Part shown: positions 49,790 to 57,921 of the stretch, piece after piece
Layout of the letters: the number at the start of each line of letters is the position of its first letter
How positions within the stretch are numbered: the first letter of the stretch is position 1
From: Aldehydirespirator sp965219165
GTDB taxonomy: Bacteria > Actinomycetota > Acidimicrobiia > Acidimicrobiales > Aldehydirespiratoraceae
Assembly (NCBI GenBank): GCA_965219165.1
Contig: CBDCMW010000002.1
Span: 186,001-250,000 of the forward strand
DNA length: 64,000 bases
Reading direction: 5' to 3'
Made by a program: the position numbers and the translations under genes
Notes under the pieces: generated by a model
The model's database searches: none
What the model saw: only the letters and a program-made list of their open reading frames with translations
What the model was told of the DNA's origin: nothing

Positions 49790-51352
49790 ATGGCTGAGAC
49801 GAGTCCGGGTCTAGAGCTATTCCAGCGGTCGTACGACAGGCTGCTGAGCCAGTTCCTGGAGCTGGAGCGCCAGCAGTTGTCTGCCGATGTCGTCGACAGG
49901 CAGCTCATGGACATCGCCGAGGGAATCGTCCGCGAGCACAACACTTCGGCTTTGATCGCAGGGCGGCGCACGCTCTCCGACGAGGAGGAGCGCGAGTTCC
50001 GGTCCAACGTGCGGGGCCTGATGGGGGGCGGCGCCCTGGTGCCTCTGCTGGAGCGGGCCGACGTGGAGAACATCCACATCCTCGGTCACGACAACGTGAT
50101 CCTGTCGTTGGCCGACGGGCGTCGCATCCCGGGGCCTGCGTTGGCGGGCAGCGAGCAGGAGCTGGTCATGATGATCCGCCACCTCGCGGCAACCGCGGGC
50201 CACACCTCGCGGCGATTCGACACCGCGGCGCCGATCCTCGACCTGAGGCTGGCGTCGGGGCACCGGCTGTTCGCGGTGACCGCAGTGGCCGAGAGGACCT
50301 CGATCGTGATCCGCCGCCACCGGATGCTGCAGTCCTCGCTGGAGCAGCTCGAGCACAAGGGCACCGTCACTCCCCAGATGACCGCGGTGCTGCGGGCCGC
50401 GGTGCGTCCTCCCAGCCCGGCGAACATGCTGGTGGTCGGGGGCACGGGCGCGGGCAAGACGACCCTGCTGCGCTCGCTGCTGGCCGAGGTCCCCCAGTCC
50501 GAGCTGATCGTCACCATCGAGGACACCCTCGAGCTGCATCTGCGGTCCTCGGGCCTGCACGAGCGCACGCTGGCGCTGGAGACCCGCACCTCCAACACCG
50601 AGGGCTTGGGCGAGATCTCCATGTACGACCTGTGCAAGGCCGCGCTGCGGATGTCGCCGGACCGGGTGATCGTGGGCGAGGTGCGCGGCGGCGAAGTGAT
50701 GCAGCTCCTGCAGGCGATGGGCATCGGCAACGACGGCTCGCTGGGCACCATCCACGCGGGCAGCACCAGAGCCGCCATCAACAAGATGCTGATCTACGCG
50801 CAGCGCTCGCCGGACTCGCCCACCCCCGACTCGGTGCTGCGCGAGATCGCAGAGGTGCTGCACCTGCTGGTGTACATCAAGAAGCTGCCCGACGGGCGGC
50901 GGGCCATCACCTCCATCCGCGAGATCATCGAGCACGAGGAGGGCCAAGTCGTCACCTCCGAGGTGTTCGCTCCGGGCCCCGACGGCACCGGCGTGTACGT
51001 CAAGCCCTTCAAGCCCGACGGCGAGCCGCTCGCCCGGCTCATGGCCGCCGGGTTCGACCCCGCCGCGCTGGGCGAACCCTACCGCCGGCGTCCTTCCGGG
51101 CCCGAGGCCCATCCCCCATCCCGTCACCCGCAGCCGCAACCCGCACCAGCCCGCCAAAACCCGAGAACACCACAACCCCCACCAGCCCGCCAAAACCCGA
51201 GAACACCACAACCCCCACCAGCCCGCCAAAACCCGAGAACACCACAACCCCCACCAGCCCGCCAAGACCCGAGAGCACCACAACCCGCACCAGCCCAGTG
51301 GCGGGAACCCCCGACCTCCCCCGACTCCGCACCGACCGAGCGGGCCGGATAG
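49790..51352 (+). CDS. tadA: Tad pilus secretion ATPase TadA/CpaF
   Basis: This 520-residue secretion NTPase of the GspE/CpaF family has Walker A GGTGAGKTTLLRSLL near residue 218, the Asp-box IVTIEDTLELHL, Walker B RVIVGEVRGGEVMQLL near residue 293 and the His box GSLGTIHAGSTRAAINKM. It drives pilus assembly from the cytoplasm. The last ~90 residues are a Pro/Arg/Gln tail with 12-residue ARQNPRTPQPPP repeats. The start is ATG 49790. Confidence 0.93.
   Translation: MAETSPGLELFQRSYDRLLSQFLELERQQLSADVVDRQLMDIAEGIVREHNTSALIAGRRTLSDEEEREFRSNVRGLMGGGALVPLLERADVENIHILGHDNVILSLADGRRIPGPALAGSEQELVMMIRHLAATAGHTSRRFDTAAPILDLRLASGHRLFAVTAVAERTSIVIRRHRMLQSSLEQLEHKGTVTPQMTAVLRAAVRPPSPANMLVVGGTGAGKTTLLRSLLAEVPQSELIVTIEDTLELHLRSSGLHERTLALETRTSNTEGLGEISMYDLCKAALRMSPDRVIVGEVRGGEVMQLLQAMGIGNDGSLGTIHAGSTRAAINKMLIYAQRSPDSPTPDSVLREIAEVLHLLVYIKKLPDGRRAITSIREIIEHEEGQVVTSEVFAPGPDGTGVYVKPFKPDGEPLARLMAAGFDPAALGEPYRRRPSGPEAHPPSRHPQPQPAPARQNPRTPQPPPARQNPRTPQPPPARQNPRTPQPPPARQDPRAPQPAPAQWREPPTSPDSAPTERAG
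51145..51300 (+). repeat. 36-bp tandem repeat in the tadA tail
   Basis: Units begin at 51145, 51181, 51217 and 51253, 36 bp apart, each coding a form of PARQNPRTPQPP. The copies are nearly identical, so the array is young, and it keeps the frame up to the tadA stop. Confidence 0.92.
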
Positions 51353-51358
51353 GCCTCG

Positions 51359-52270
51359 ATGGTCGCCCTGGCTGCCGCCCTCTTCGGCGCGCTGGCCGGC
51401 TTGGGGCTATTCGCGATGGTTCTCGGCTCGCAGAAACGGCCCGTGCACGAGAAGCAGGCCCGGCTGCGCAGTTTCCGGACCCGGGCGGCCAGCGTCAAAC
51501 TGCCGTCATCGGCGAGCGACACTCTGGCCATGGTGGGCCTCGCGGCCGTGCTGGGCTTCGGAGCATGGTATGCCACCGGGTGGGTGGCGGCCGCGCTGAT
51601 CGGCCTGACCGCCGGCGTGATGGGACCCCTGATGTGGCGGGGGCCGCGCCAGCGCCGGGACTTCACCGACGAGATCGAGGCCTACTCTCAGTGGACTGAG
51701 CAGATCCGGGACCTGGTGTCGGCCAGCGGCTCGCTGTTCGAGGCGGTCACACTGTCGGCCGACCAGGCTCCGTCGCGGCTGCGGCCCAAGATCGTGCAGA
51801 TGGCATCCATCGCCCGGACCCTGGGGCTACCGGCCGCGCTGGACTGGTTCGCAGCGGAGATGGAGTCGCCCTTCGCCGACCGCCTGGTGCTGGGCATGAA
51901 GATCGCCTGGGACTCCGGGGCCCGGGTGAGCGAGGCGTTCCAGAGCACGGCCCGGGCCATGCGTATCGAGGTGGAAATGCGGCGGCGCAACGAGGTGGCC
52001 AACGCCCGGGCGTGGACGCAGGTGGTGTCGATATTGGGGGTCACGGTGGTGTCGGTGCTGTTCATGTTCGTATTCAACAAAGCGTTCTTCGATCCCTTCG
52101 GCTCCGTGGTCGGCCAGGCCACCCTGCTGGCGGTGGGGGTGCTGATCTTCGGCAACATCTACTGGGTGCTGAAGCTGTCGGAGTCGGGGGTGCCGGTGCG
52201 CCTGCTGTCGTCAGAGGGGGAGCAGTTGGCCGAGGACGTCGTGGCGGCGCTGTCCGGAGAGGATCAGTGA
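51359..52270 (+). CDS. tadB: TadB-like pilus platform protein
   Basis: This 303-residue integral membrane protein of the GspF/TadB family has N-terminal membrane segments (LAAALFGALAGLGLFAMVL, and a pair near residues 55-80), then the cytoplasmic helical domain SQWTEQIRDLVSASGSLFEAV and SPFADRLVLGMKIAWDSG, and C-terminal membrane helices. It forms the inner-membrane platform with TadC. Starts 7 bp after tadA. Confidence 0.85.
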   Translation: MVALAAALFGALAGLGLFAMVLGSQKRPVHEKQARLRSFRTRAASVKLPSSASDTLAMVGLAAVLGFGAWYATGWVAAALIGLTAGVMGPLMWRGPRQRRDFTDEIEAYSQWTEQIRDLVSASGSLFEAVTLSADQAPSRLRPKIVQMASIARTLGLPAALDWFAAEMESPFADRLVLGMKIAWDSGARVSEAFQSTARAMRIEVEMRRRNEVANARAWTQVVSILGVTVVSVLFMFVFNKAFFDPFGSVVGQATLLAVGVLIFGNIYWVLKLSESGVPVRLLSSEGEQLAEDVVAALSGEDQ

Positions 52271-52274
52271 CGCC

Positions 52275-53171
52275 ATGGTGATCCTGCTGGGCGCCCTGGC
52301 CGGGCTGGGACTGCTGTTCGTGGTGTTGGGGCTCACGCCCCGGCCGGTGAGGACGCCGGTGCCGGTCGCCCCCGGTGCTGACCGCGCCGCCCGGGAGGGA
52401 TCGGAGGGTGGCGGTGCCCTTCAGGACACCATCCGACGGGTCGCGCGGAGGATCGGGCGGGACCTGCACGCCAAGTCGGTGCTCATGCAGGACGCCCGCA
52501 TGGTGGGCCGCAGCGCGGATATCCACGCGGTGTACAAGATGGTCGGGCTGGTGCTCGGCACCGCGCTGCTGGCCGTCTTCGCGGTGCTCGCCAACGCCCT
52601 GTTCGGGTTGGGACTGCCCCTGCCGATCGTCGGGGCCGTGGCGCTGGTCGGGGGGCTGGGCGGCTGGTGGCTGCCCGACTCGATCCTCAAGACCGAGGCC
52701 GAGAAGGAGCGGGTCCTGTTCCAGCAGGTGACCGAGTCCTGGCTGGAGCTGGTGGCCCAGCTGGTGACGGCCGGCTCCGACACGTTTGGGGCGCTGACGA
52801 CGGCCGCGTCCTACAGCGAGCAGCCCGGCTTCGTGACAATCCGCGACGCGCTGCGGGCGTCGGCAGCCAGCGGCGAGCCCCCGTGGACGGGGCTGCGCAG
52901 GCTGTCCGCCGAGCGCAGGCTCCGGTTCCTCGACCCGTTCTGCGCCGCCCTGGAGCTGGCCGGCACGACAGGGGCCGGCTCCCGCCAGGCGATCCTGGCC
53001 CAGGTGGATGCGGCCCGCTCCAAGGCGATGCTGGAGGCCGACGCGGCCGCGGCCTCCTCGGGCGAGAAGATGGGGGCGCCCCTGGCGCTGATCGGCGGGG
53101 CCTTCATGATCTTGATGGGCTACCCGCCGATGGCCGCGATCCTCGACACGTCCCCCCTCAGCAGCCTGTAG
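52275..53171 (+). CDS. tadC: TadC-like pilus platform protein
   Basis: This 298-residue GspF-type membrane protein has an N-terminal helix (ILLGALAGLGLLFVVLGL), the segment ALFGLGLPLPIVGAVALVGG, a helical domain with TESWLELVAQLVTAGSDTFG and ATTGAGSRQAILAQVDAARS, and a C-terminal helix GAFMILMGYPPMAAIL. It partners TadB. It starts 5 bp after the tadB stop. Confidence 0.83.
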   Translation: MVILLGALAGLGLLFVVLGLTPRPVRTPVPVAPGADRAAREGSEGGGALQDTIRRVARRIGRDLHAKSVLMQDARMVGRSADIHAVYKMVGLVLGTALLAVFAVLANALFGLGLPLPIVGAVALVGGLGGWWLPDSILKTEAEKERVLFQQVTESWLELVAQLVTAGSDTFGALTTAASYSEQPGFVTIRDALRASAASGEPPWTGLRRLSAERRLRFLDPFCAALELAGTTGAGSRQAILAQVDAARSKAMLEADAAAASSGEKMGAPLALIGGAFMILMGYPPMAAILDTSPLSSL

Positions 53172-53293
53172 CGCACAATCCCCGGCTTGTTGCTGTCCAA
53201 CCGACACCGCCCCACCCCCAGGCTGCAATGACGCAAGCGCCCGAGCCCCAGACCCCGGAACACTGTCTGCTTTGGCTAGTCTGGTTGATTCAC

Positions 53294-53323
53294 TTGATTC
53301 TAAAGAATCGTTAGTGCTATCCT
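53294..53323 (+). promoter_or_regulatory. Candidate promoter for the pilin-like genes
   Basis: TTGATT (53294-53299), 18 bases, TATCCT (53318-53323). The palindrome GATTCTAAAGAATC (53296-53309) overlaps the -35 box and could be an operator. It lies in an AT-rich patch of the 217-bp gap after tadC, so the pilin-like genes may have their own, stronger transcription. Confidence 0.5.
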
Positions 53324-53388
53324 GTGGACAACGCTGAGCGTGAGGCTCGGCCGGCAAGTTTGATATTCACAAGAAAGCAGGTGGACCC

Positions 53389-53820
53389 GTGACTACCGTC
53401 ATCTTGGTGTCTGTATTGGCACCCATCGCAGCCGTGGCCATGGTCTTGGCCGTACGCCGCCGCCTGCCGAAGCCAGCGGCCGACACCCGCGGCATCGCGC
53501 TGCAGACGATCATCATCATAGTTGTGCTGCTCGCCATCGCCGCCGCCGTGACGGGAGTGCTGCTGACCACTGCTGGCCGGACGACCCAGGAAGCCGAGGG
53601 CGCTGATGTGACGACCGCCGTTGACAGCCAAACGGAGTGCAACACGACCACGCTGGTGGACTCGGGTACGGGCATCTGGACCCCCGCAACGGAGATTTGC
53701 ACGTTTACCGCAACCGCCATCGGCGTGGGCACGATGAGCCTCTCTGAGTGCAAGCTGCGGGGCGGAGTCTTCACCCCAGGCACTGCCACCGCCGCAGCGA
53801 AGTGTGTGGTCGACAACTGA
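53389..53820 (+). CDS. Pilin-like protein 1 of the tad locus
   Basis: This 143-residue protein starts at GTG 53389. After a first hydrophobic stretch (VILVSVLAPIAAVAMVLAV) and a basic linker comes DTRGIALQTIIIIVVLL, a pilin-like hydrophobic helix preceded by Arg-Gly. The same RG-[IF]-ALQT motif occurs in the next gene. If Gly is the -1 residue of the prepilin cleavage site, position +5 is Thr instead of Glu. The C-terminal part has four Cys (ECNTTT, EICTF, SECKL, AKCVV) that may form disulfides. It may be a minor or major pilin; not a standard Flp. Confidence 0.6.
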   Translation: MTTVILVSVLAPIAAVAMVLAVRRRLPKPAADTRGIALQTIIIIVVLLAIAAAVTGVLLTTAGRTTQEAEGADVTTAVDSQTECNTTTLVDSGTGIWTPATEICTFTATAIGVGTMSLSECKLRGGVFTPGTATAAAKCVVDN

Positions 53821-53835
53821 TCTGGCGGTGGCCCA

Positions 53836-53942
53836 CAGAGTCCGTGACTCAGGACCGCAGGCCATGCCGTTGACGTCCAGTTCTTGGGCGTCGGCGCACA
53901 GGACGGCCCGCAGAGTCCGTGACTCAGGACCGCTGGCCATGC
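53836..53942 (+). repeat. Two-copy hairpin repeat between the pilin-like genes
   Basis: CAGAGTCCGTGACTCAGGAC occurs at 53836 and 53911, 75 bp apart, each followed by a related GGCCATGCC. Each holds the hairpin GAGTC-CGT-GACTC. It lies in the 210-bp gap between the pilin-like genes, where it might act on mRNA stability. Confidence 0.7.
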
Positions 53943-54030
53943 CTCTGCGCCGGCCGACGGCCGCTCCCGGGACCGGTCTTGGTGATCCTGCGGCGAGTTG
54001 CGATGCTGGCCGTAGTTTCCCCCGCTGACC

Positions 54031-54282
54031 GTGTGTTCGGTGCTGCGGACTGACCAACGTGGCTTCGCGCTGCAGACGGTCATCGTGATGACGGCGCTCA
54101 TCGCCGTCGCGATGGCGGTGTCGGCGGTGATGATCACGCGAGGCGGGGACGTCGTGGTCGATCTGGAGCGGCAGAACATCACCGTCCAACCGTCCCAGAT
54201 CAAGAACAAGGTGCAATGCGAGCAGATTTACCTGTGGACATGGACAGGGAATGCGGATACCGGCACATGCAGCGACCCGTAG
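54031..54282 (+). CDS. Pilin-like protein 2 of the tad locus
   Basis: This 83-residue protein starts at GTG 54031 (a GTG at 54040 is also possible). The short leader CSVLRTDQRG is followed by FALQTVIVMTALIAVAMAV, a pilin-type helix with Phe at +1 and Thr at +5. The C-terminal part has Cys in KNKVQCEQIY and GTCSDP that could form a disulfide loop as in type IV pilins. A likely substrate of the prepilin peptidase at 46711. Confidence 0.65.
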   Translation: MCSVLRTDQRGFALQTVIVMTALIAVAMAVSAVMITRGGDVVVDLERQNITVQPSQIKNKVQCEQIYLWTWTGNADTGTCSDP

Positions 54283-54463
54283 TCGGATATCTACGCAGCC
54301 GGGGTTGCCACACGCCCGCGTGCCATCGACCGGCGCTGACGGTGGCGGCCCGCCCGAGGCGGTGGCCCCCGTCGCCGATGCGCGTCAGCCTGTGACACGA
54401 GTGCCGGCCCGTTAGGGGCCGCGCTCCTGCTGGAGGTCGAGGACCGATTCGGTTGGAGGCATC

Positions 54464-54952
54464 TTGACCAGCCGCATACGGCCAATCAGACGCAGGTGGC
54501 AGCGAGACGACCGCGGCGAGGCACTGCCGGCCGCGATCCTGTTCCTGGGTGTGATGATCGCGATCCTCATCGGCGTCCATGTCGTGATCGCATCGATAGC
54601 GCGCACCGCGGTCCAGGCGGCCGCTGACGCGGCATTGGCCGCGGCGCAGGCCGCCGGACCCGACCCTCAACAACAGCCATGCGCGGTCGACCCGGCCATC
54701 ACCGGAACCGCACGCCAATGCGACGGCATCCTGGCCGCGCGGATCGCGATGGCGGGCGCCAGGAGCTCGATCATCGAGACCCGGCCCCCGGCCATTGCCG
54801 TCGAGTCCGACCGGGGCGTGGTCACCGCGGTCGTCTTCGGCGGGACCATCTCGCCGGTCCTGGGAACCTTGGAGCTGACAGGCCAAGCCTGCGGCCCGCT
54901 CGACGACGTCCCGGCGTCGGAGCTCGCCAGCGACGATCTCTGGCAATGCTGA
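54464..54952 (+). CDS. TadE-like pseudopilin
   Basis: This 162-residue protein starts at TTG 54464, with GGAGG four to five bases upstream. A basic leader RPIRRRWQRDDRG precedes EALPAAILFLGVMIAILIG, which has Glu near the +1 region as in TadE-like proteins, then VHVVIASIARTAVQAAADAALAAAQ in overlapping parts. The rest is a small globular extracytoplasmic domain. It overlaps the next gene by seven bases. Confidence 0.65.
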   Translation: MTSRIRPIRRRWQRDDRGEALPAAILFLGVMIAILIGVHVVIASIARTAVQAAADAALAAAQAAGPDPQQQPCAVDPAITGTARQCDGILAARIAMAGARSSIIETRPPAIAVESDRGVVTAVVFGGTISPVLGTLELTGQACGPLDDVPASELASDDLWQC

Positions 54953-55473
54953 GCAGTCGGCGCGGCCGCGGCGAAGCCGGCTCGGGAATGGTCATCGGTG
55001 TGGCCATCATCTTTCCAATGCTGATGTTCGTGATAGTGGCACTGCAGATGCTCTCGGACTCGGCCCGCATCGAGCAGGGAATACAGTCATCGGCCAACCG
55101 CGCCGCTCGCACGGCCGCGCTGTGCTGCTACTACACGGGCGGATCCGACGGCGCGAAGGCCAGGGCCGAGGCCACTCTGCGCGCCGCCACGAGCGCGAAC
55201 GCATACAACCGCATCCATTGCAACAACGACGTCGTGGGAGACAGCAGAGTCGTGTTCATCGACGTCGGCGGCAACGAGGTGCTTAGCGACCCGGACCCGA
55301 ACAACAACAACGACTACCGCCCGATGCCTCCAGGAGGGACAGTGCATGTGCTCGTGACCTGCCGGCTCCCGCCCCAGGTGCTGGGCGGATTCGGGATCCC
55401 CCGCCTCGACGTTGAGCGCAGGGCCGAGGGCGTGGCATCGATCGACCCCTACCGGCACCGGTCCGGCGCATGA
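54946..55473 (+). CDS. TadE-like pseudopilin
   Basis: This 175-residue protein starts with ATG 54946. SSRRGRGEAGSG is followed by MVIGVAIIFPMLMFVIVAL, one membrane helix, then SARIEQGIQSSANRAARTAA, typical of TadE-like proteins, and an outside domain with several Cys (ALCCYY, HCNND, TCRLPP). It is coupled to its neighbours: start inside the previous gene, and stop overlapping the next ATG (ATGA at 55470-55473). Confidence 0.65.
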   Translation: MLSSRRGRGEAGSGMVIGVAIIFPMLMFVIVALQMLSDSARIEQGIQSSANRAARTAALCCYYTGGSDGAKARAEATLRAATSANAYNRIHCNNDVVGDSRVVFIDVGGNEVLSDPDPNNNNDYRPMPPGGTVHVLVTCRLPPQVLGGFGIPRLDVERRAEGVASIDPYRHRSGA

Positions 55474-55976
55474 CGGCGCGAGCGGCCGCCCGCTTCGCCC
55501 GCAGCCCGCGCCCCAGGCTGACCCGAGCCGGTGACCAGCGGGGCAGCTACGCGATCTTCATCGCCGTCATCGCGTCGGCCCTGCTGCTGTTCGGCGGGCT
55601 CGCCTACGACGCACCCCGGCTCAACGCCGCCCGCCAGGACGCGCTCCACAAGGCCAACGAGGCCGCCCGCGTGGCCGCCGTCACCGTCGCCAGCGGCGGA
55701 ACCATCGACCAGGCTCGGCAGGCTGCCGAGGATCGCATGGCGAGGTCGCCGCTCATCTACGGGCAAGACATCCATGTCGTCGCCGTCGACTGCGTCGGCA
55801 GCCGGGTGCAGGTGACCGTGGCGACCCGCTACATCTTCCGTTCCGCCCTAGCCGCGGTGCGGTCCTGGCAAACGATCGAGGCAGTGGGCGCGGCCGAGGC
55901 TTACCTGGTGCTGCCCAGCGACGAGACGAGCACCCTGCACTACCTGGGAGAGTGCCCGCTCAACGTAGCACCGTGA
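55470..55976 (+). CDS. TadE/TadG-like protein
   Basis: This 168-residue protein has a basic leader RSPRPRLTRAGDQRG, then SYAIFIAVIASALLLFGGLAYD, one membrane helix with the RG-start common to TadG-type proteins, and DALHKANEAARVAAVTVASGG. It is the third TadE/G-like protein in the row and is translationally coupled to the previous gene. It probably acts as a minor pseudopilin or assembly factor. Confidence 0.65.
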   Translation: MTARAAARFARSPRPRLTRAGDQRGSYAIFIAVIASALLLFGGLAYDAPRLNAARQDALHKANEAARVAAVTVASGGTIDQARQAAEDRMARSPLIYGQDIHVVAVDCVGSRVQVTVATRYIFRSALAAVRSWQTIEAVGAAEAYLVLPSDETSTLHYLGECPLNVAP

Positions 55977-56027
55977 CCGATGTTGGCGTAGTGTTCGCAG
56001 TTATCGAATATGCCTATTCAATCGCTG

Positions 56028-56054
56028 TTGACGATTCAGCTAATCCTGTAGCAT
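56028..56054 (+). promoter_or_regulatory. Possible promoter before the LysM gene
   Basis: TTGACG (56028-56033) and TAGCAT (56049-56054) lie 15 bases apart in an AT-rich stretch of the 157-bp gap. The short spacing lowers confidence. Confidence 0.3.
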
Positions 56055-56133
56055 TGTCGCTCGTGTCCGAACCTCGGCCCGGGCTTGGCCGGACTGCTCT
56101 GAACTGCCCCCCGGCGGGCCCCCCGGTCGGTGC

Positions 56134-57921
56134 TTGACATTGAAGCGTTCACTCGATGCAGCCCAGCTGTACGCGCTCCTTGCCCTTGCGGGCTTGGGCG
56201 TCCCGGCGGCCGTGTACGTGCTTCTCGGCCCGCCCGAGATGGCCCTGCCGTCGGAATGGTCCGAGGCGCGGGCCCTCATCAACGACGGGACATACCCGAG
56301 CGGCGACATCGTCGACATCCTCTCGGCCGTTCTCCTGCTCGCGTGGGTCGCCTGCCTGTGGTTCCTGGTGTCGAGCCTGATCAAGCGGCGCAAGGCCAGC
56401 AACAGCCAGGAGGCCGACCCGGTCGACACCGACGACACAGAGCCCGACGAGCCCTGGTACCGCCACCAGGATGCACCGCTCTTCGACGAGCAGTTCAGCG
56501 ACGACTTCCCGCGGGTCGTCGTGCCCGATGACATGACGCCCGGCGACGAGCCGCCCGACGGCGAGTCGCTCGACTCGGTGTGGGGGCCGGACCCGATCAC
56601 AGGCGACGACAGCGTCGCTCTCGGGAGCCTGCAGCAGGACACCATGCCCGGCCACCCCGACTACCTCGTGGCCGAGGACGCGCCCTTGGACGACGCGATG
56701 TTCGAGGACAGCCTGTCCGACGCCGAGATCATCGACGAAGCCGCCGGCCCGTCATCGGAGGAACCCCCGATGATCGTTCCGGTGCGGGCCTACTACCTAA
56801 CCCGGACCGAGGACACGCTGCGCAGCGTCTCGGCGCAGTTCCTGCAGACGCCGAGGCGCTGGGAGGAGCTGCGGTCGCTCAATACCGCCAGTCCCGGAGT
56901 GGCCGCCGCGGGGCCCGACACCCCGCTCCAGGTGGGGACCGCGCTGGCACTGCCGGGCGACCCCGTGCCCTGGGGCAAACCCGACCCGGTGTACCTGTGG
57001 ACCCTGGCGGAGAAGTTCCTGTTCGCCGCATGGGGCAGGGAGCCGATGCCGGAGGAGGTCGCTCCGTTCTGGCGGGGTCTCACCAGCGGCTCGCAACTGG
57101 AGGCCGGGCCATCCGTCACACCGGAGCACCTGGCCCCGCCCGAATTCGTCACCGAAGCGGGGCTCGAACCGGACACCGCGCCCGAGCCGGAACCCGAGCC
57201 CACACCGCCACCACCCGAACCCGAACCCACGCCACCACCCGAACCCGAACCAACCCACGCCACCACCCGAACCCGAACCAGCCGCCTTCCAACCCCCACC
57301 CGAACCAACCAGCCGCCTTCCAACCCACGCCAGCCGCCTTCCAACCCCCACCCGAACCCGAACCAGCCGCCTTCCAACCCCCACCCGAACCCGAACCCCA
57401 GCCGCCTTCCAACCCCCACCCGAACCCGAACCAGCCGCCTTCCAACCCCCACCCGAACCCGAACCAGCCGCCTTCCAACCCCCACCCGAACCCGAACCAG
57501 CCGCCTTCCAACCCCCACCCGAACCAACCCCAGCCGCCTTCCAACCCCCACCCGAACCCGAACTAACCCCAGCCCCAACCCCATACCAAACACCAGTACC
57601 CCCAACCCACGAACCAACCCCATACCAATCACCAGTACCCCCAACCCAGGAACCAACCCCACGCCGCGCTCGCGGGCCGGGGCATGTGGACCTCGGCCCC
57701 GTAGAGCCCGCGGTCGCGCGGGTAGAGGCCGAGGCCCCCCGCATGCCGAGCTTCATGCCCTCGCTCACGGGCGCCGAGTCCGCCGCTCCGGCCCCGGAGT
57801 CCGAGATGGTTGCATCGGCGCCCCGCAGCCTCGCGGGCACTGCGATCGGCGACGCGATGATGCTGTGGTCGCTGTCCCGGCTGCGCCGCCGCCGATCCGG
57901 GTCGGGACCAGACATCGTTGA
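56134..57921 (+). CDS. LysM-domain membrane protein of the tad locus, N-terminal frame
   Basis: The start is TTG 56134. Two membrane helices (YALLALAGLGVPAAVYVLL, residues about 12-32, and IVDILSAVLLLAWVACLWFL) are followed by an acidic domain and a LysM-like repeat near residues 215-260 (YYLTRTEDTLRSVSAQFL, RRWEELRSLN). From residue ~350 it enters a Pro/Glu/Pro minisatellite; a 4-base addition near 57254 and further length changes move reading to a frame (RTRTSRLPTPT) that looks non-protein and ends at 57921. The natural continuation is the overlapping frame ending at 58768. It probably helps anchor or regulate the pilus at the cell wall. Confidence 0.65.
   Translation: MTLKRSLDAAQLYALLALAGLGVPAAVYVLLGPPEMALPSEWSEARALINDGTYPSGDIVDILSAVLLLAWVACLWFLVSSLIKRRKASNSQEADPVDTDDTEPDEPWYRHQDAPLFDEQFSDDFPRVVVPDDMTPGDEPPDGESLDSVWGPDPITGDDSVALGSLQQDTMPGHPDYLVAEDAPLDDAMFEDSLSDAEIIDEAAGPSSEEPPMIVPVRAYYLTRTEDTLRSVSAQFLQTPRRWEELRSLNTASPGVAAAGPDTPLQVGTALALPGDPVPWGKPDPVYLWTLAEKFLFAAWGREPMPEEVAPFWRGLTSGSQLEAGPSVTPEHLAPPEFVTEAGLEPDTAPEPEPEPTPPPPEPEPTPPPEPEPTHATTRTRTSRLPTPTRTNQPPSNPRQPPSNPHPNPNQPPSNPHPNPNPSRLPTPTRTRTSRLPTPTRTRTSRLPTPTRTRTSRLPTPTRTNPSRLPTPTRTRTNPSPNPIPNTSTPNPRTNPIPITSTPNPGTNPTPRSRAGACGPRPRRARGRAGRGRGPPHAELHALAHGRRVRRSGPGVRDGCIGAPQPRGHCDRRRDDAVVAVPAAPPPIRVGTRHR
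57183..57650 (+). repeat. ~33-bp Pro/Glu minisatellite with frame changes
   Basis: Units of about 33 bp (CCGCCTTCCAACCCCCACCC plus GAACCCGAACCA) code PPPEPEPAAFQ in the sensible frame. Several units have gained or lost 2-4 bases, so this frame jumps within the array. All three forward frames stay open across it. Net effect: the N-terminal frame (1) and the C-terminal frame (2) do not match. Confidence 0.85.

Noticed and set aside
49817..51283. Minus-strand open frames opposite tadA, and those opposite the TadZ-like repeats
   Set aside because: No domain is recognisable; they mirror the repeats and the TadA motifs of the plus strand.
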